Shown: positions 45,033 through 55,428 of the stretch, piece after piece
How positions within the stretch are numbered: the stretch's first letter is position 1
How the letters are laid out: the number at the start of each line of letters is the position of its first letter
Assembly (NCBI RefSeq): GCF_000617925.1
Contig: NZ_BAMT01000004.1
Span: 141,161-205,160 of the forward strand
Length of the DNA: 64,000 bases
Source: Methylobacillus glycogenes JCM 2850
GTDB taxonomy: Bacteria; Pseudomonadota; Gammaproteobacteria; Burkholderiales; Methylophilaceae
Reading direction: 5' to 3'
Program-made: the position numbers and the translations under genes
The notes under the pieces: generated by a model
The model's input: the letters and a program-made list of their open reading frames with translations, nothing else
The model's database searches: none
Told to the model about the DNA's origin: nothing

Positions 45033-45433
45033 ATGGAACTGTTCAAGGTATGTGTGGCGTTTGATGACGGCGGGGATGTCTGGCTAGGCGATGCTTTTGA
45101 AGAAGCCGATGATATCTGTCTGGCATTGGATTGGATGAGCGCCCCTTGCAGTTCAGACGCTGCTTTTGCCACCAAGCCAGAAGCTTCAAGGCCAGCGCGC
45201 ATAGCTTAAATAGCAAAACCAGATGTCCAGGCCGGGTGGTACGCCTACCCAAGTCCAGGTTGGAAGCCACCATCGATTCCCTGCACTATGAATACCTGCT
45301 GCCAAAATCTCTACCTGCCAGCCTGCGCACTGCGCGTCACCCGGCAGAAGTGCCAGAGGGCTATAAGGTGGAATTTCTAGCGGAAAACCCCTGCCTGAAG
45401 CGTGGGGTCAGTATGCAAAGAATTGCCGCGTAA
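45033..45433 (+). CDS. Hypothetical protein, frameshifted
   Basis: ATG 45033 (MELFKVCVAFDDGGDVWLGD) has an AAAGGATAATC site. The first frame ends at 45209 after about 58 residues. The -1 frame continues (RLPKSRLEATIDSLHYEYLLP...VPEGYKVEFLAENPCL) to 45433. Total length would be about 133 residues. One base is missing somewhere in 45130-45205. I recognise no family; the acidic N-terminal half and basic C-terminal half are the only visible features. Confidence 0.55.
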
Positions 45434-45557
45434 CTGCGAGCATGTATTAAGGGCAAGTTGCCCTATCTTATGGCCTAGTACTGCTTGCATCTGATGTGTG
45501 TAGCCCCTAGATGCTGCCGGACTCCAGTCTACAACACGGCTGCAACGCTAGAGAAAA

Positions 45558-46898
45558 TCAGCGTGCAATCAAATTCGCTGGAAACACGCAGCGCACACAC
45601 AAGCCGCCATCGGCGCAATTGCTCAGAATAATATTGCCCTGATGATGTTCAATTGCCCGCTTGGCAATGGCCAAGCCCAAGCCATAACCCATGTTGGCAG
45701 GCTTGCTGGCATCAGCCACGCGATAGAAGGGCTGGAACACCTTGCCCAATTCGTTTTCTGGCAAGCCTGGGCCATGGTCCCTGACTTCCACCACTACTTC
45801 CTGCGCTTCACTACGCTGTATGGAAACTTCTACCGTCTGCCCCTCGTTGTTGTACTTGAGAGCGTTACGGATAATGTTTTCAAACGCGCGGCGTAACAAT
45901 TCATCATGCCCGGTCAGCAGGGTTTCCTGGCTCGCCTGGAAGCTGATGCTGCTGCCCACGGCCTGGGCTTCAAAATTGGCATCCTGCACAATGCCAGCCA
46001 GCAAATCATTGAGGTTGATCTTGTCATTGCCCTGGCTGCTGATGCCGGATTCCAGCCTGGATAGCGTCAACATCTGACCTAGCAATTCATCCAGGCGCTC
46101 GGTTTCGCGCTCAATGCGAGCCAGGGCTAAGTCTAGCTTGTCTGGCTGCTGCTGCGCCAGGCCAACCGCCAGGCGCATACGCGCCACAGGTGAGCGCAAC
46201 TCGTGCGATACGTCATGCAGCAACAGGCGTTGCGCATCCAGCAGGGTTTGCAGCCGCGTTGCCATATAGTCGAAATCCTGGCCTAGCTCGGTCAGCTCAT
46301 CATTGCGGTTAGAAAGCTCGGGGCTGACACGGGTATTCAATTGGCCTTCAGCCAATTTGCGGCTGGCCTTGCGCAGCAGTTTGATTGGGCGGCTGAGATA
46401 TACCGCAAAGCCTGCACTGAACAGCAGGCTGGCCAGTAGCGCGATAAAGATTTGCAATTCCAGGCTGTAACGCAAAGGGCCAGCGCTATTGGCACTGGCG
46501 GCGGGAATAAACAGAATATAGTCATTGCCCTTGGCGGTACGCACTTTGCGCACGCTGCTGGGCGCAGGGTCGGTGGCGAGCGCGTCTATGGCCTTACGCA
46601 GGGTATCGGCCTGAACTTCACGGCCCAGAATATCCTGATCATGCTGGTTGATGACCAGCACAGTGGGGGATTTATGTCCAGGCCAGTTATCGAACAAGGC
46701 CTTGGCGCCTTCTTCATCACCATATTGCAAGGCATTGGCGGTAATACCCACCACAAAATCCGCGCGGCGGTCACGCAAAAAGCCTTCTTCAGAAGTGGGG
46801 GTGTGCTCGTTGAGATAGATGGCACCACCAACCCCGGCGACTGACACCAGCAGGGTCAGGGAAAAGCCGAGGAAAATCTTCCAGAATAATCTACCCAT
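45558..46898 (-). CDS. cpxA: CpxA-like envelope-stress sensor histidine kinase
   Basis: A 446-residue kinase. It has an N-terminal span (FWKIFLGFSLTLLVSVAGVG), a periplasmic domain to about residue 140, a second span (IFIALLASLLFSAGFAVYL), HAMP, HisKA (LLHDVSHELRSPVARMRLA), and a GHKL ATPase (RDHGPGLP; YGLGLAIAKRAIEHH). Position next to a CpxR-type regulator and a CpxP/Spy gene supports the Cpx assignment. It is probably transcribed with cpxR. Confidence 0.9.
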   Translation of the reverse strand: MGRLFWKIFLGFSLTLLVSVAGVGGAIYLNEHTPTSEEGFLRDRRADFVVGITANALQYGDEEGAKALFDNWPGHKSPTVLVINQHDQDILGREVQADTLRKAIDALATDPAPSSVRKVRTAKGNDYILFIPAASANSAGPLRYSLELQIFIALLASLLFSAGFAVYLSRPIKLLRKASRKLAEGQLNTRVSPELSNRNDELTELGQDFDYMATRLQTLLDAQRLLLHDVSHELRSPVARMRLAVGLAQQQPDKLDLALARIERETERLDELLGQMLTLSRLESGISSQGNDKINLNDLLAGIVQDANFEAQAVGSSISFQASQETLLTGHDELLRRAFENIIRNALKYNNEGQTVEVSIQRSEAQEVVVEVRDHGPGLPENELGKVFQPFYRVADASKPANMGYGLGLAIAKRAIEHHQGNIILSNCADGGLCVRCVFPANLIAR

Positions 46899-46960
46899 AG
46901 TGTGATCGTGTGCGCTTGTTTAATTGCAATCAATAGGAGGCTGCCTGGCTTGCACGCAGG

Positions 46961-47658
46961 CTAGCCAGCAATGAACTGATAACCCACACCACGCACGGTC
47001 TGGATAGGGGATCGGCCATCTTCCAGCAGGCCCAGCTTTTGCCGCAGGTTGCTGACGTGTACGTCTATGCTGCGGTCATAGCGGCTTTCCGGTCTGCCCA
47101 GCGCCTGGGTGAATAAATCAGCCTTGCTCACTACGCGCCCGGCATGGCGCGCCAATACTTCCAGCAGAGCATATTCGCTGGTGGTGATGTCCAAAGCCTC
47201 ACCCTTCCATTCAATAATGCGCTCAGAAGGTAGATGGCAATCTTGCCGACGCGGGTGATATTGCTGCTGTGCTGGCTTTGCTGCACTTCATCGCGGATCA
47301 CCACACGGCGCTGAATGGCGCGCAGGCGTGCCACCAGTTCACGCGGGTTGAAGGGCTTGGAAAGGTAATCGTCAGCGCCCAGCTCCAGGCCCACGATGCG
47401 GTCTATCTCGTCTCCCTTGGCGGTCAGCATGATGACGGGGATTTGGCTGCTGGCGCGGATCAAACGCAAGGTGTCAAAGCCATTGAAGCGCGGCATCATG
47501 ACATCCAGCACCACCAGATCAAACTCGCCGGACAATGCCAGGCTGGCGCCTTCTTCCCCATCGTGGGTAATGGTCAGGGTGAAATCCTCTGCGCCCAGAT
47601 ACTCTTCCATCATCTGGCACAGTTCGACATCGTCATCAATCAGCAATACGCGCAGCAC
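46961..47658 (-). CDS. cpxR: CpxR-like OmpR-family response regulator, frameshifted
   Basis: Receiver domain (VLLIDDDVELC; acceptor Asp in LVVLDVMMP; SKPFNPREL) and winged-helix output domain (DITTSEYALLEVLARHAG; YDRSIDVHVSNLRQKLG; IQTVRGVGYQF). The receiver frame runs off after RVGKIAI, while the output domain is in the next frame (LPSERIIEWKGEAL), so one base is missing near 47230. cpxA follows 62 bases downstream. A CpxR box is present in the divergent region with cpxP. Confidence 0.92.
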
Positions 47659-47762
47659 GGTTTATCTTCCTCTCACAATTTCTCAGGCGCTCAGAATTTC
47701 TGAAGGCTCTGACCATTTCTCAGACTGCATTTTGCCGTAGCGACAGGCCGCAAAATGAGCAT

Positions 47763-47777
47763 CTTACAAAGTTTTAC
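47763..47777 (-). promoter_or_regulatory. CpxR box
   Basis: On the minus strand GTAAA-ACTTT-GTAAG matches the CpxR consensus GTAAA-N5-GTAAA at all but the last base. It lies midway between cpxR (start 47658) and cpxP (start 47894). Confidence 0.8.
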
Positions 47778-47893
47778 TGACAATTACACCGCCTAAACCA
47801 AAGGCAACAAACATTTAGCACGCATTGCGCTCATAGTAGTCAGGCAGCGCAATCATGCGTTTTGTCATTCGAGTTACTCAAGCAAGGAGCATT

Positions 47894-48403
47894 ATGATGA
47901 TCATGTCACGTAAATTCTGGATTTCTTCCGCCATCTTCGCATCTTCCCTGTTGGCATTGAACATTGCCGCCAGCCACGCCGAATCCGGCGACAAGCATGG
48001 TGACAAAAAATGCGATCAGGACAAAAAGCACGGTTCTTTCGAGGGCCGCCATAGTTTTTCTGATGAAAAATTTTTGCAGCACAAGCTGGGCAAGCTTAAC
48101 CTGAGCACTGAGCAGCAGGCACAAGTGAAGCAGATTGTGGAGAAGCAAAAGCCAGCGTTTGCTGACAAGCGCCAGGCTATTCACGATTCCTACAAGGCTC
48201 TGGCCAGCGCTTCCAGCAGCGATCAGTATGACGAAAAGAATGTGCAGCAACTGGCGGCAGCCCAGGCCAAGATTCAGGCTGATTTGATTGTGCTGCGCTC
48301 CAACACCTGGCATGAGGTTTATCAGGTGCTGACCCCAGAGCAAAAGCAGAAGTTATCCGAGTTTCAGTCCAAGGTCAGGGCCAGGCACGCTGAAAAAGCC
48401 TGA
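47894..48403 (+). CDS. cpxP: CpxP/Spy-family periplasmic chaperone-like protein
   Basis: A protein of about 169 residues from ATG 47894 with an AAGGAGC site. It has a signal peptide (WISSAIFASSLLALNIAASHA), a His/Lys/Asp-rich mature start, then LTxxQ-type helices (LNLSTEQQAQVKQIVEKQ; LTPEQKQKLSEFQ). CpxP inhibits CpxA and Spy binds unfolded periplasmic proteins. It is divergent from cpxRA across the CpxR box. Confidence 0.9.
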   Translation: MMIMSRKFWISSAIFASSLLALNIAASHAESGDKHGDKKCDQDKKHGSFEGRHSFSDEKFLQHKLGKLNLSTEQQAQVKQIVEKQKPAFADKRQAIHDSYKALASASSSDQYDEKNVQQLAAAQAKIQADLIVLRSNTWHEVYQVLTPEQKQKLSEFQSKVRARHAEKA

Positions 48404-48437
48404 TCCAATTCCAGAATAACGCACTTGATTTGAAGCA

Positions 48438-48466
48438 AACCGGGGATGCATGCCCCGGTTTTTTAT
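48438..48466 (+). terminator. Intrinsic terminator after cpxP
   Basis: AACCGGGG-ATGCATG-CCCCGGTT, perfect 8-bp stem, then TTTT. Confidence 0.9.
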
Positions 48467-48533
48467 TGCCCGGCGCCTACAGGGCTAAAGTTAGTGCGCT
48501 AAAGTTAGAGCGCTAAAGGTTTTGCTTGAGTAA

Positions 48534-48755
48534 CTAGTGCACGTGTTCGCGTATGGCATTCAGCACCAAAGGCTGCAAGCCACTATCGGGGTGCTCATTG
48601 ATATGCTGAATAATCTGCGCGCGCATCTGAGGTGCCCAGAAGCGGGTGAGGTGGCTGGCGATATCCTGCTTGGCCTGTTCCACATCGGGGTAGGAGCGGA
48701 AAAAATCGCCTATCTGGTTTGCCATTTTTACCAGGTGTTGTATATCCATGCTCAT
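48534..48755 (-). CDS. fdsD: FdsD, formate dehydrogenase delta subunit
   Basis: A 73-residue cytosolic protein (IQHLVKMANQIGDFFRSYPD; HLTRFWAPQMRAQIIQHI), the family signature of the small FdsD subunit needed for active NAD-dependent formate dehydrogenase. It overlaps the fdhD stop by four bases (ATGA) and is the last gene of the fds operon. Confidence 0.95.
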   Translation of the reverse strand: MSMDIQHLVKMANQIGDFFRSYPDVEQAKQDIASHLTRFWAPQMRAQIIQHINEHPDSGLQPLVLNAIREHVH

Positions 48756-49603
48756 GCCAGTTCCTTGCTTTCAGTCAGGTGTTGCAATCGTTCCGGGCAG
48801 CTATAAACCACATGTTGTTCCTTGCGTGCAAAGCCAACCAGGGTGAGGCCGCAACCCTGGGCCATGCGTATCGCCAGGCCAGTGGGGGCAGATATCGCTA
48901 CCAGCATGGCAATATTGGCGCTGGCCGCTTTTTGTACCATTTCATAACTGGCACGGCTGGAGGTCAGCAAAAAGCCCTCGCGCGATAAACCTTGCTTGGC
49001 CATCGCCCCCAGCAGCTTATCCAGGGCGTTGTGCCTGCCCACATCTTCACGCACCAGCAGAATTTCACCTTCTGGGCTGACCCAGGCCGAGGCATGGGTG
49101 GCACCTGTGCGGCCTTGTAGTTGTTGATGGGCGTGCAGATTGCGTTGCGCCAGATAAATAGCCTCGGCAGCAAACACCATGTCAGGCGCGTCTATCGCTT
49201 GTGGCATGCGTATGGCTTGATCCAGGCTTTCTGAGCCGCACAACCCGCAGCCAGTGCGGCCCGTCATGCTGCGGCGGCGCTGCTTGAGGTTCTGAAACTG
49301 CTCAGTGGCAATCTCCATCTGCAGTTCAATCCCATTGACGCGCTCAACGATATCAATGCCATAAAGATCAGAAGCGCTAGACAATATGCCCTCGCACAAA
49401 GAGAAACCCAGCGCAAAATCCTCAAGGTCATCCGGCGTCGCCAGCATCACGGCATGGGAGATGCCGTTGTAAATCATGGCGATAGGCACTTCCTCGGCGA
49501 CGTTGTCCTCGCGCTCGCTCAAGCGCCCATGCTCGTATTTGAATACGGTGACGGTGCTGTCGGTAAGCGCGGACTCTATCAAGAAATTGGCTGGCTTCAT
49601 CAT
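48752..49603 (-). CDS. fdhD: FdhD/FdsC, sulfurtransferase for formate dehydrogenase maturation
   Basis: A 283-residue protein. The conserved Cys pair sits in GRTGCGLCGSES, the central loop that passes sulfur to the molybdenum cofactor. EDVGRHNALDKLLG and LLTSSRASYEMVQKAA are further family blocks. The start is 49603, or 49600 at the second Met. It lies between the catalytic subunit and fdsD. Confidence 0.95.
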   Translation of the reverse strand: MMKPANFLIESALTDSTVTVFKYEHGRLSEREDNVAEEVPIAMIYNGISHAVMLATPDDLEDFALGFSLCEGILSSASDLYGIDIVERVNGIELQMEIATEQFQNLKQRRRSMTGRTGCGLCGSESLDQAIRMPQAIDAPDMVFAAEAIYLAQRNLHAHQQLQGRTGATHASAWVSPEGEILLVREDVGRHNALDKLLGAMAKQGLSREGFLLTSSRASYEMVQKAASANIAMLVAISAPTGLAIRMAQGCGLTLVGFARKEQHVVYSCPERLQHLTESKELA

Positions 49604-49670
49604 GCTTTCATAGGTTTACGTACATAAGTTTTCATACATTAAGTTTTCATAGCCGGGCATATAGTCAGGC

Positions 49671-52519
49671 TTATTCGATATGGCTTTCGTCCTGCTGCTG
49701 CGCCAGGGCAATCTGATCCTGGCTGAATTCCTGGTACTGACGCTGCCATTCGGAAAGCTGGGAAACCCGGCTGACCTCGACGGCGGTGACCTTGAATTCT
49801 GGGCAGTTGGTGGCCCAATCCGAATTGTCGGTGGTAATCACATTGGCACCGGATTCAGGATGGTGGAAGGTGGTATAGATCACGCCGGGTTGTACCCGTT
49901 CGGTGATATTGGCGCGCAGCACAGTATTGCCTGCGCGGCTGGTGATGCCTACCCAATCGCCATCCTTGATGCCTCTGTCTTCGGCATCCTGCGGGTGAAT
50001 TTCCACCTTGTCTTCGGGGTGCCAGGCCACATTGTCGGTACGCCTGGTTTGCGCGCCCACATTGTATTGCGAGAGTATACGCCCGGTGGTCAGTATGAGC
50101 GGGTACTTGGCGTTGACTTTTTCCGAGGTGGGCACGTATTCGGTAATCATGAATCTGCCCTTGCCACGCACAAATTCATCAATGTGCATGATAGGGGTGC
50201 CTTCGGGATGCGCTTCGTTGCATGGCCATTGTATGCTGCCCAGTTCTTCCAGTTTTTGGTAGCTGACACCATGGAAGGTGGGGGTGAGTCTGGCAATTTC
50301 ATCCATGATCTCGGAGGCATGCTGATAAGGCATGGGGTAGCCCAAGGCTTCGGATAGCATGGCGGTGATCTGCCAGTCTTCATAGCCATTCTTGGGCGTC
50401 ATTACACGGCGCACCGGGGAAATACGGCGCTCGGCATTGGTAAAGGTGCCGCTCTTTTCCAGGAAGGAGCAACCGGGCAGGAACACATGCGCATACATCG
50501 CGGTTTCGTTGAGGAATAGATCCTGCACGATCACGCACTCCATGGACGCCAGCGCATGGGTCACATGCTGGGTGTTGGGGTCGGACTGGGCAATGTCTTC
50601 ACCTTCGCAATACAGCGCCTTGAAGCTACCATCAATCGCAAAGTCCAGCATATTGGGGATGCGCAGGCCTGGCTCGTTATCCAGCGGTCTGCCCCAGGCA
50701 TTTTCCAGCAGGGCGCGGGTGGCATTGTCGGAAACGTGGCGATAGCAGGGAACTCATGCGGGAAGGAACCCATATCGCAAGAGCCCTGCACATTGTTCTG
50801 CCCACGCAGCGGGTTAACCCCCACGCCTTCGCGGCCAATATTGCCTGTGGCCATCGCCAGATTGGCAATGCCCATGACCATGGTAGAACCCTGGCTATGT
50901 TCGGTGACGCCCAGGCCATAGTAAATCGCCGCATTGCCACCAGTGGCAAACAGCCGTGCTGCTGCGCGTAGATCGCTGGCTGGCACGCCTATTGCGGCTT
51001 CCATGGCTTCAGGGGAGTTTTCCGGCTGGGCGACAAACTCGCTCCAATACTGGAAGGAATCCCACTCACAACGCGCTTTAACAAAGGCTTCATCTACCAG
51101 CCCCTCAGTTACCACCACATGCGCCATGGCGGTAATCAAAGCCACATTGGTGCCTGGCTTGAGCTTGAGGTGATAATCCGCCTGCACGTGTGGGCCAGAA
51201 ACCAGGTCTATCGCGCGCGGGTCGGCAATAATCAGCTTGGCGCCCTGACGCAGCCTGCGCTTCATTTGTGAGCCAAACACCGGGTGACCATCGGTAGGGT
51301 TGGCCCCTATGACCATAATGACGTCAGACTGCATCACCGAATCAAAGGTCTGCGTGCCAGCCGATTCACCGAGGGTCTGCTTGAGGCCATAGCCAGTAGG
51401 GGAGTGGCAGACGCGGGCGCAAGTATCTACATTGTTGTTGCCAAAGGCTGCGCGTACCAGCTTCTGCACCAGATAGGTTTCTTCATTGGTGCAGCGTGAA
51501 GAAGTAATAGCCCCTATGGCATTGCGGCCATGCTTGGACTGTATGCGTTGCAGCTCACTGGCAGCATAAGAGATGGCTTCTTCCCACGAGACTTCCTGCC
51601 AGGCATCGTGAATGCTCTTGCGTATCATGGGCTTGGTAATGCGGTCGCGGTGGGTGGCATAACCCCAGGCAAAACGTCCCTTGACGCAGGAGTGCCCGTG
51701 ATTGGCTCCGCCATTCTTATCCGGCACCATGCGCACCACTTGCTCACCCTTCATCTCGGCGCGGAAGGAGCAGCCTACCCCACAATAAGCGCAGGTGGTG
51801 ATCACACTATGCTCGGGCTGGCCGCTTTCTATCACGGTTTTTTCCATCAATGTCGCTGTTGGGCAGGCGGCGACACAAGCACCGCAAGACACACATTCGG
51901 AATCAAGGAAGTTATCGAAATTACCCGCAGCGACCTTGGAATCAAAGCCACGGCCTTGAATGGTCAAGGCAAATGTACCCTGGGTTTCTTCGCAGGCACG
52001 TACACAGCGTGAGCAGACGATGCACTTGGAGGCATCAAACTGGAAATAGGGGTTGGAATTGTCTTTCTCGGCAGAGAGGTGGTTGCTGCCTTCATAGCCG
52101 TAACGCACTTCTCGTAGGCCCACCGCCCCTGCCATATCCTGCAGTTCACAATCGCCATTGGCAGAGCAGGTCAGGCAGTCCAGCGGGTGATCGGAGATAT
52201 ATAGCTCCATGACGCCACGGCGTATATCCGCCAGCTTTGGCGTTTGCGTGTGCACTTTGAGGCCTTCATCCACTGGGGTAGTGCAGGAGGCCGGGTAACC
52301 GCGCCTGCCGTCTATTTCCACCAGGCACAAACGGCAGGAGCCAAATGGCTCCAGGCTGTCAGTGGCACAGAGCTTAGGAATGCTGATGCCCGCCTGCATG
52401 GCGGCATGCATGATTGAAGTGCCCTTGGCAACGGTGATGCTGTGACCGTCAATATCCAGCGTGACTTGCTGCTCAGTGTTGCGGCTCGCTGGGGTGCCGT
52501 AGTCTGTTTGCTTGTCCAT
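49671..52519 (-). CDS. fdsA: FdsA, NAD-dependent formate dehydrogenase catalytic (Mo) subunit, frameshifted
   Basis: About 949 residues, soluble. The N-terminal 2Fe-2S domain (LCATDSLEPFGSCRLCLVEIDG) is followed by 4Fe-4S ferredoxin clusters (CIVCSRCVRAC; CVSCGACVAACP). A further cluster precedes the molybdopterin domain (CAYCGVGCSF), and catalytic Cys lies in CARVCHSPTGYGLKQ. The frame breaks near 50745. Restoring one G turns PHEFPAIATF into PHEFPGYRHVSDNATRALLENAW and joins the C-terminal molybdopterin-binding domain. The start is ATG 52519, preceded by GAGGAGAAAGTG. It oxidises formate to CO2, the last step of C1 dissimilation. Confidence 0.96.
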
Positions 52520-52592
52520 CACTTTCTCCTCTGGTTCTCACTGAAGCCAGCCCTGTTTTTTTATTAGTCAGGTGCATGGCGTTTTACTCACT

Positions 52593-54158
52593 TCATGCGG
52601 CGCGTTCCTTCTTGTTAACGCCAGCTTCACTCAGGCCAAAATCCTGCGGAAAATGATTGAGCGCGCTTAGTACCGGGTAGGGTGTCATGCCGCCCAAGGC
52701 GCACAATGAGCCATTGAGCATGGTGTCGCTAAGGTCGCGTAGCAGGGCAATGTTTTGCACGTGATCAGTGCCTGCCATAACTTTGTCCATGACCTCTACA
52801 CCTCGGGTAGAACCTATGCGGCATGGGGTACATTTGCCGCAGGATTCCACCGCGCAGAACTCCAGCGCATAACGCGCCATGTGCGCCATATCCACTGTGT
52901 CATCAAAGGCGACAATGCCGCCATGACCCAGCACCGCCCACAGCTTGCTAAAGGCTTCATAGTCCAGCGGCGTATCAAATTGAGATTCCGGCAGATAAGC
53001 CCCCAATGGGCCGCCTACCTGCACTGCCTTGATCGGTCTACCACTGGCGGAGCCACCACCGTAGTCGTAAAGCAACTCGCGCAGGGTCACCCCAAAGGCT
53101 TTTTCCACCAGGCCCGCATGTTTGAGATTGCCCGCCAATTGAATAGGCAAGGTGCCACGTGAGCGGCCCATGCCGTAATCGCGGTAATACTCACTGCCTT
53201 TGTCCATGATGATGGGCACAGTGGCCAGCGAGATCACGTTATTGATCACCGTGGGCTTGCCAAACAGGCCGGAGATTGCAGGCAGTGGCGGCTTGAAGCG
53301 CACCAGGCCACGCTTGCCTTCCAGACTTTCCAGCAGCGCGGTTTCTTCACCGCAGACATAAGCCCCGGCGGCGCGGCGTACTTCCAGATAAAAGTCATGC
53401 GTGCTACCCAGAATGCTGCGCCCCAGGTAGCCAGCGGCATAGGCTTCCTTGATGGCCAGATTGAGCGCGGCGATAGAGTGTGGATATTCCGAGCGCACAT
53501 AGATATAGCCTTGCGTGGCACCCACCGCAATGCCCGCAATGGTCATGCCCTCAATCAGCACAAAGGGGTCACCCTCCATAATCATGCGGTCAGAATAAGT
53601 GCCGGAATCGCCTTCATCGGCATTGCAGACTATGTATTTCTGCTCGGCTTGCGCCACCATGACCGTCTTCCACTTAATACCAGTGGGGAAAGCCGCGCCG
53701 CCACGTCCGCGCAGGCCAGAATCAGTCACTTGCGCCACTATCGCTTCCGGGCTTTGGACCAGCGTATTACGCAAACCACGGTAACCCTCATGCGCCAGAT
53801 AATCGTCAAGGCAGACCGGGTCGGTAATGCCCACCCGGGCAAAAGTCAGCCGCTCCTGACGCTTGAGCCAGGGCAGTTCATCGGTAAGACCTAAAGAGAG
53901 CGCATGCTGCCCACCTTCAGTAAAACCAGCGTCAAACAATGAAGCAACATCTTCAGGCTGGACCGGGCCATAGGCCACGCGGCCCTGAACTGTTAACACC
54001 TCTACCATAGGCTCCAGCCAGAACATGCCACGGGAGCCGTTGCGCACCAGCTTAATGGAAATTTGACGTTGATCTGCCTCTTGCTGAATAGCGGCGGCAA
54101 CCTGATTGGCGCCCAGTGATAAGGCGCTGGAATCGCGGGGAACATAAATCGTGATCAT
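52593..54158 (-). CDS. fdsB: FdsB, formate dehydrogenase NADH/FMN subunit
   Basis: A 521-residue NuoF-like diaphorase subunit with the NAD/FMN site ([41 protein letters not shown]) and a 4Fe-4S motif ([13 protein letters not shown]). An N-terminal thioredoxin-like region is fused. Its start overlaps the fdsG stop by four bases. It transfers formate-derived electrons to NAD+. Confidence 0.97.
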   Translation of the reverse strand: MITIYVPRDSSALSLGANQVAAAIQQEADQRQISIKLVRNGSRGMFWLEPMVEVLTVQGRVAYGPVQPEDVASLFDAGFTEGGQHALSLGLTDELPWLKRQERLTFARVGITDPVCLDDYLAHEGYRGLRNTLVQSPEAIVAQVTDSGLRGRGGAAFPTGIKWKTVMVAQAEQKYIVCNADEGDSGTYSDRMIMEGDPFVLIEGMTIAGIAVGATQGYIYVRSEYPHSIAALNLAIKEAYAAGYLGRSILGSTHDFYLEVRRAAGAYVCGEETALLESLEGKRGLVRFKPPLPAISGLFGKPTVINNVISLATVPIIMDKGSEYYRDYGMGRSRGTLPIQLAGNLKHAGLVEKAFGVTLRELLYDYGGGSASGRPIKAVQVGGPLGAYLPESQFDTPLDYEAFSKLWAVLGHGGIVAFDDTVDMAHMARYALEFCAVESCGKCTPCRIGSTRGVEVMDKVMAGTDHVQNIALLRDLSDTMLNGSLCALGGMTPYPVLSALNHFPQDFGLSEAGVNKKERAA

Positions 54159-54625
54159 GCCGCTACCTCCCTGGCCTTGGCCAGCAACTGCGAAAGTTGC
54201 TGCGGCGTAACGCGGCCATATACCTGATCATCCAGCATGATGGCGGGGGAACAGGCACAATTGCCCAGACAGTAAACTGCTTCCAGCGTGACAGCGTTGT
54301 CAGGGCTGGTCTGGTGATAGTCTATGCCCAAGCTAGATTTGGCATGGGCTTCGAGCTGGGTGCTGCCCATGGCCTGGCAAGATTCTGCCCGGCAGATTTG
54401 CAGAATATGCCGACCCGGTGCATGGGTGCGGAAATGGTGATAAAAACTGACTACCCCGTGTACTTCCGCCACGGAGAGATTGAGCGCCTTGGCGATATCG
54501 CCGTAGCAATCTTCTGGGATATAGCCTAAATCGTCCTGAATCGCGTGCAACAATGGCAGCAAGGCACCCGCCATATGTTGATGTGTATCGATGTGCGATT
54601 TGATGCGTGCCAACTGGTCATGCAT
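54155..54625 (-). CDS. fdsG: FdsG, formate dehydrogenase gamma (2Fe-2S) subunit
   Basis: A 156-residue NuoE-like protein. The 2Fe-2S ligands are visible in [10 protein letters not shown] and [11 protein letters not shown] chose ATG 54625 (MHDQLARI), which has a GAGGAGAAGG site; an upstream frame reaches 54661. It is the first gene of fdsGBACD. Confidence 0.96.
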   Translation of the reverse strand: MHDQLARIKSHIDTHQHMAGALLPLLHAIQDDLGYIPEDCYGDIAKALNLSVAEVHGVVSFYHHFRTHAPGRHILQICRAESCQAMGSTQLEAHAKSSLGIDYHQTSPDNAVTLEAVYCLGNCACSPAIMLDDQVYGRVTPQQLSQLLAKAREVAA

Positions 54626-54783
54626 AACCTTCTCCTCGAATCCATATCTCAATATAGACACTGCTTTTTATTCTGACTTCTATAGCCACTATATACTGGA
54701 GTGTACAGTTGGGTATAGCAAAAATAAGAACAAAATGCCCGAGGATGGGAAGTGGTAAGCCACGGTTTGGAAAAGATAAATCA

Positions 54784-54802
54784 TGAAATGATTTTCATTA
54801 TC
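54784..54802 (-). promoter_or_regulatory. Fur-box-like element upstream of fdsGBACD
   Basis: On the minus strand GATAATGAAAATCATTTCA matches 16 of the 19 positions of GATAATGATAATCATTATC. It lies 159 bases before the fdsG start and 93 bases after the HxlR stop, so the fds operon is the likeliest target. Confidence 0.55.
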
Positions 54803-54894
54803 TTTCCAGCCTGCTTATTCAGTACATGCTATACCTGATAGTGAATAAGACAGCAGATTCAAGCTAGGGTTTGGCTCAGACGCGACCATGGGCT

Positions 54895-55332
54895 TTACTG
54901 CGCGGGTTTAATCACCTGAGTATCGGCAGCCTGAATCACCTTGCCGTGCAAATTGCTGCATTGCAGGGCAGCAAGCGCTTGGCCGCTGGCAGTTTCCAGC
55001 AAAACGGAGCGCGCTTCATGTGGCTCAAACAAATATTGTTCTCCCCATTGTCGCAAGGCCACAATCAGCACAAACAAGTCTTCACCTTTGCGTGTCAGCC
55101 TGTATTCCTGATAACTGCTGCCATCGGCAGCGTCTTGTAGTTGCAAAATCTCAGCATCCAGCAGCTTACGCAGGCGGTCAGACAATATATTGCGCGCTAT
55201 GCCCAGGCTGCGCTGAAAATCGCCAAACCTGCGCACGCCATCAAACGCATCACGCACAATCAGCAAACACCAGCGGTCACCCAGGATATCGGTGGCCCGT
55301 GCCACCGGGCAGGTTGAGGCAACAGAGTTCAT
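54895..55332 (-). CDS. HxlR-family transcriptional regulator
   Basis: A 145-residue winged-helix protein (CPVARATDILGDRWCLLIVRDAF; RRFGDFQRSLGIARNILSDRL; YRLTRKGEDLF). Cys at about residue 8 is typical of redox or electrophile-sensing members. It is divergent from a MFS exporter across about 97 bases containing an inverted repeat, and probably controls it. Confidence 0.92.
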   Translation of the reverse strand: MNSVASTCPVARATDILGDRWCLLIVRDAFDGVRRFGDFQRSLGIARNILSDRLRKLLDAEILQLQDAADGSSYQEYRLTRKGEDLFVLIVALRQWGEQYLFEPHEARSVLLETASGQALAALQCSNLHGKVIQAADTQVIKPAQ

Positions 55333-55393
55333 GGCAGGTGGGAGTGGGTGATAAGAGGTGGTTGCATTTTAAAACTGGATTCATTATGCTGCA

Positions 55394-55416
55394 ACTGGTT
55401 TCAATTTAAAACCAGT
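55394..55416. promoter_or_regulatory. HxlR operator candidate
   Basis: ACTGGTTT-N7-AAACCAGT, perfect 8-bp arms, 13 bases upstream of the MFS start and between the divergent genes. Confidence 0.7.
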
Positions 55417-55428
55417 CTCGGAGCAAGC

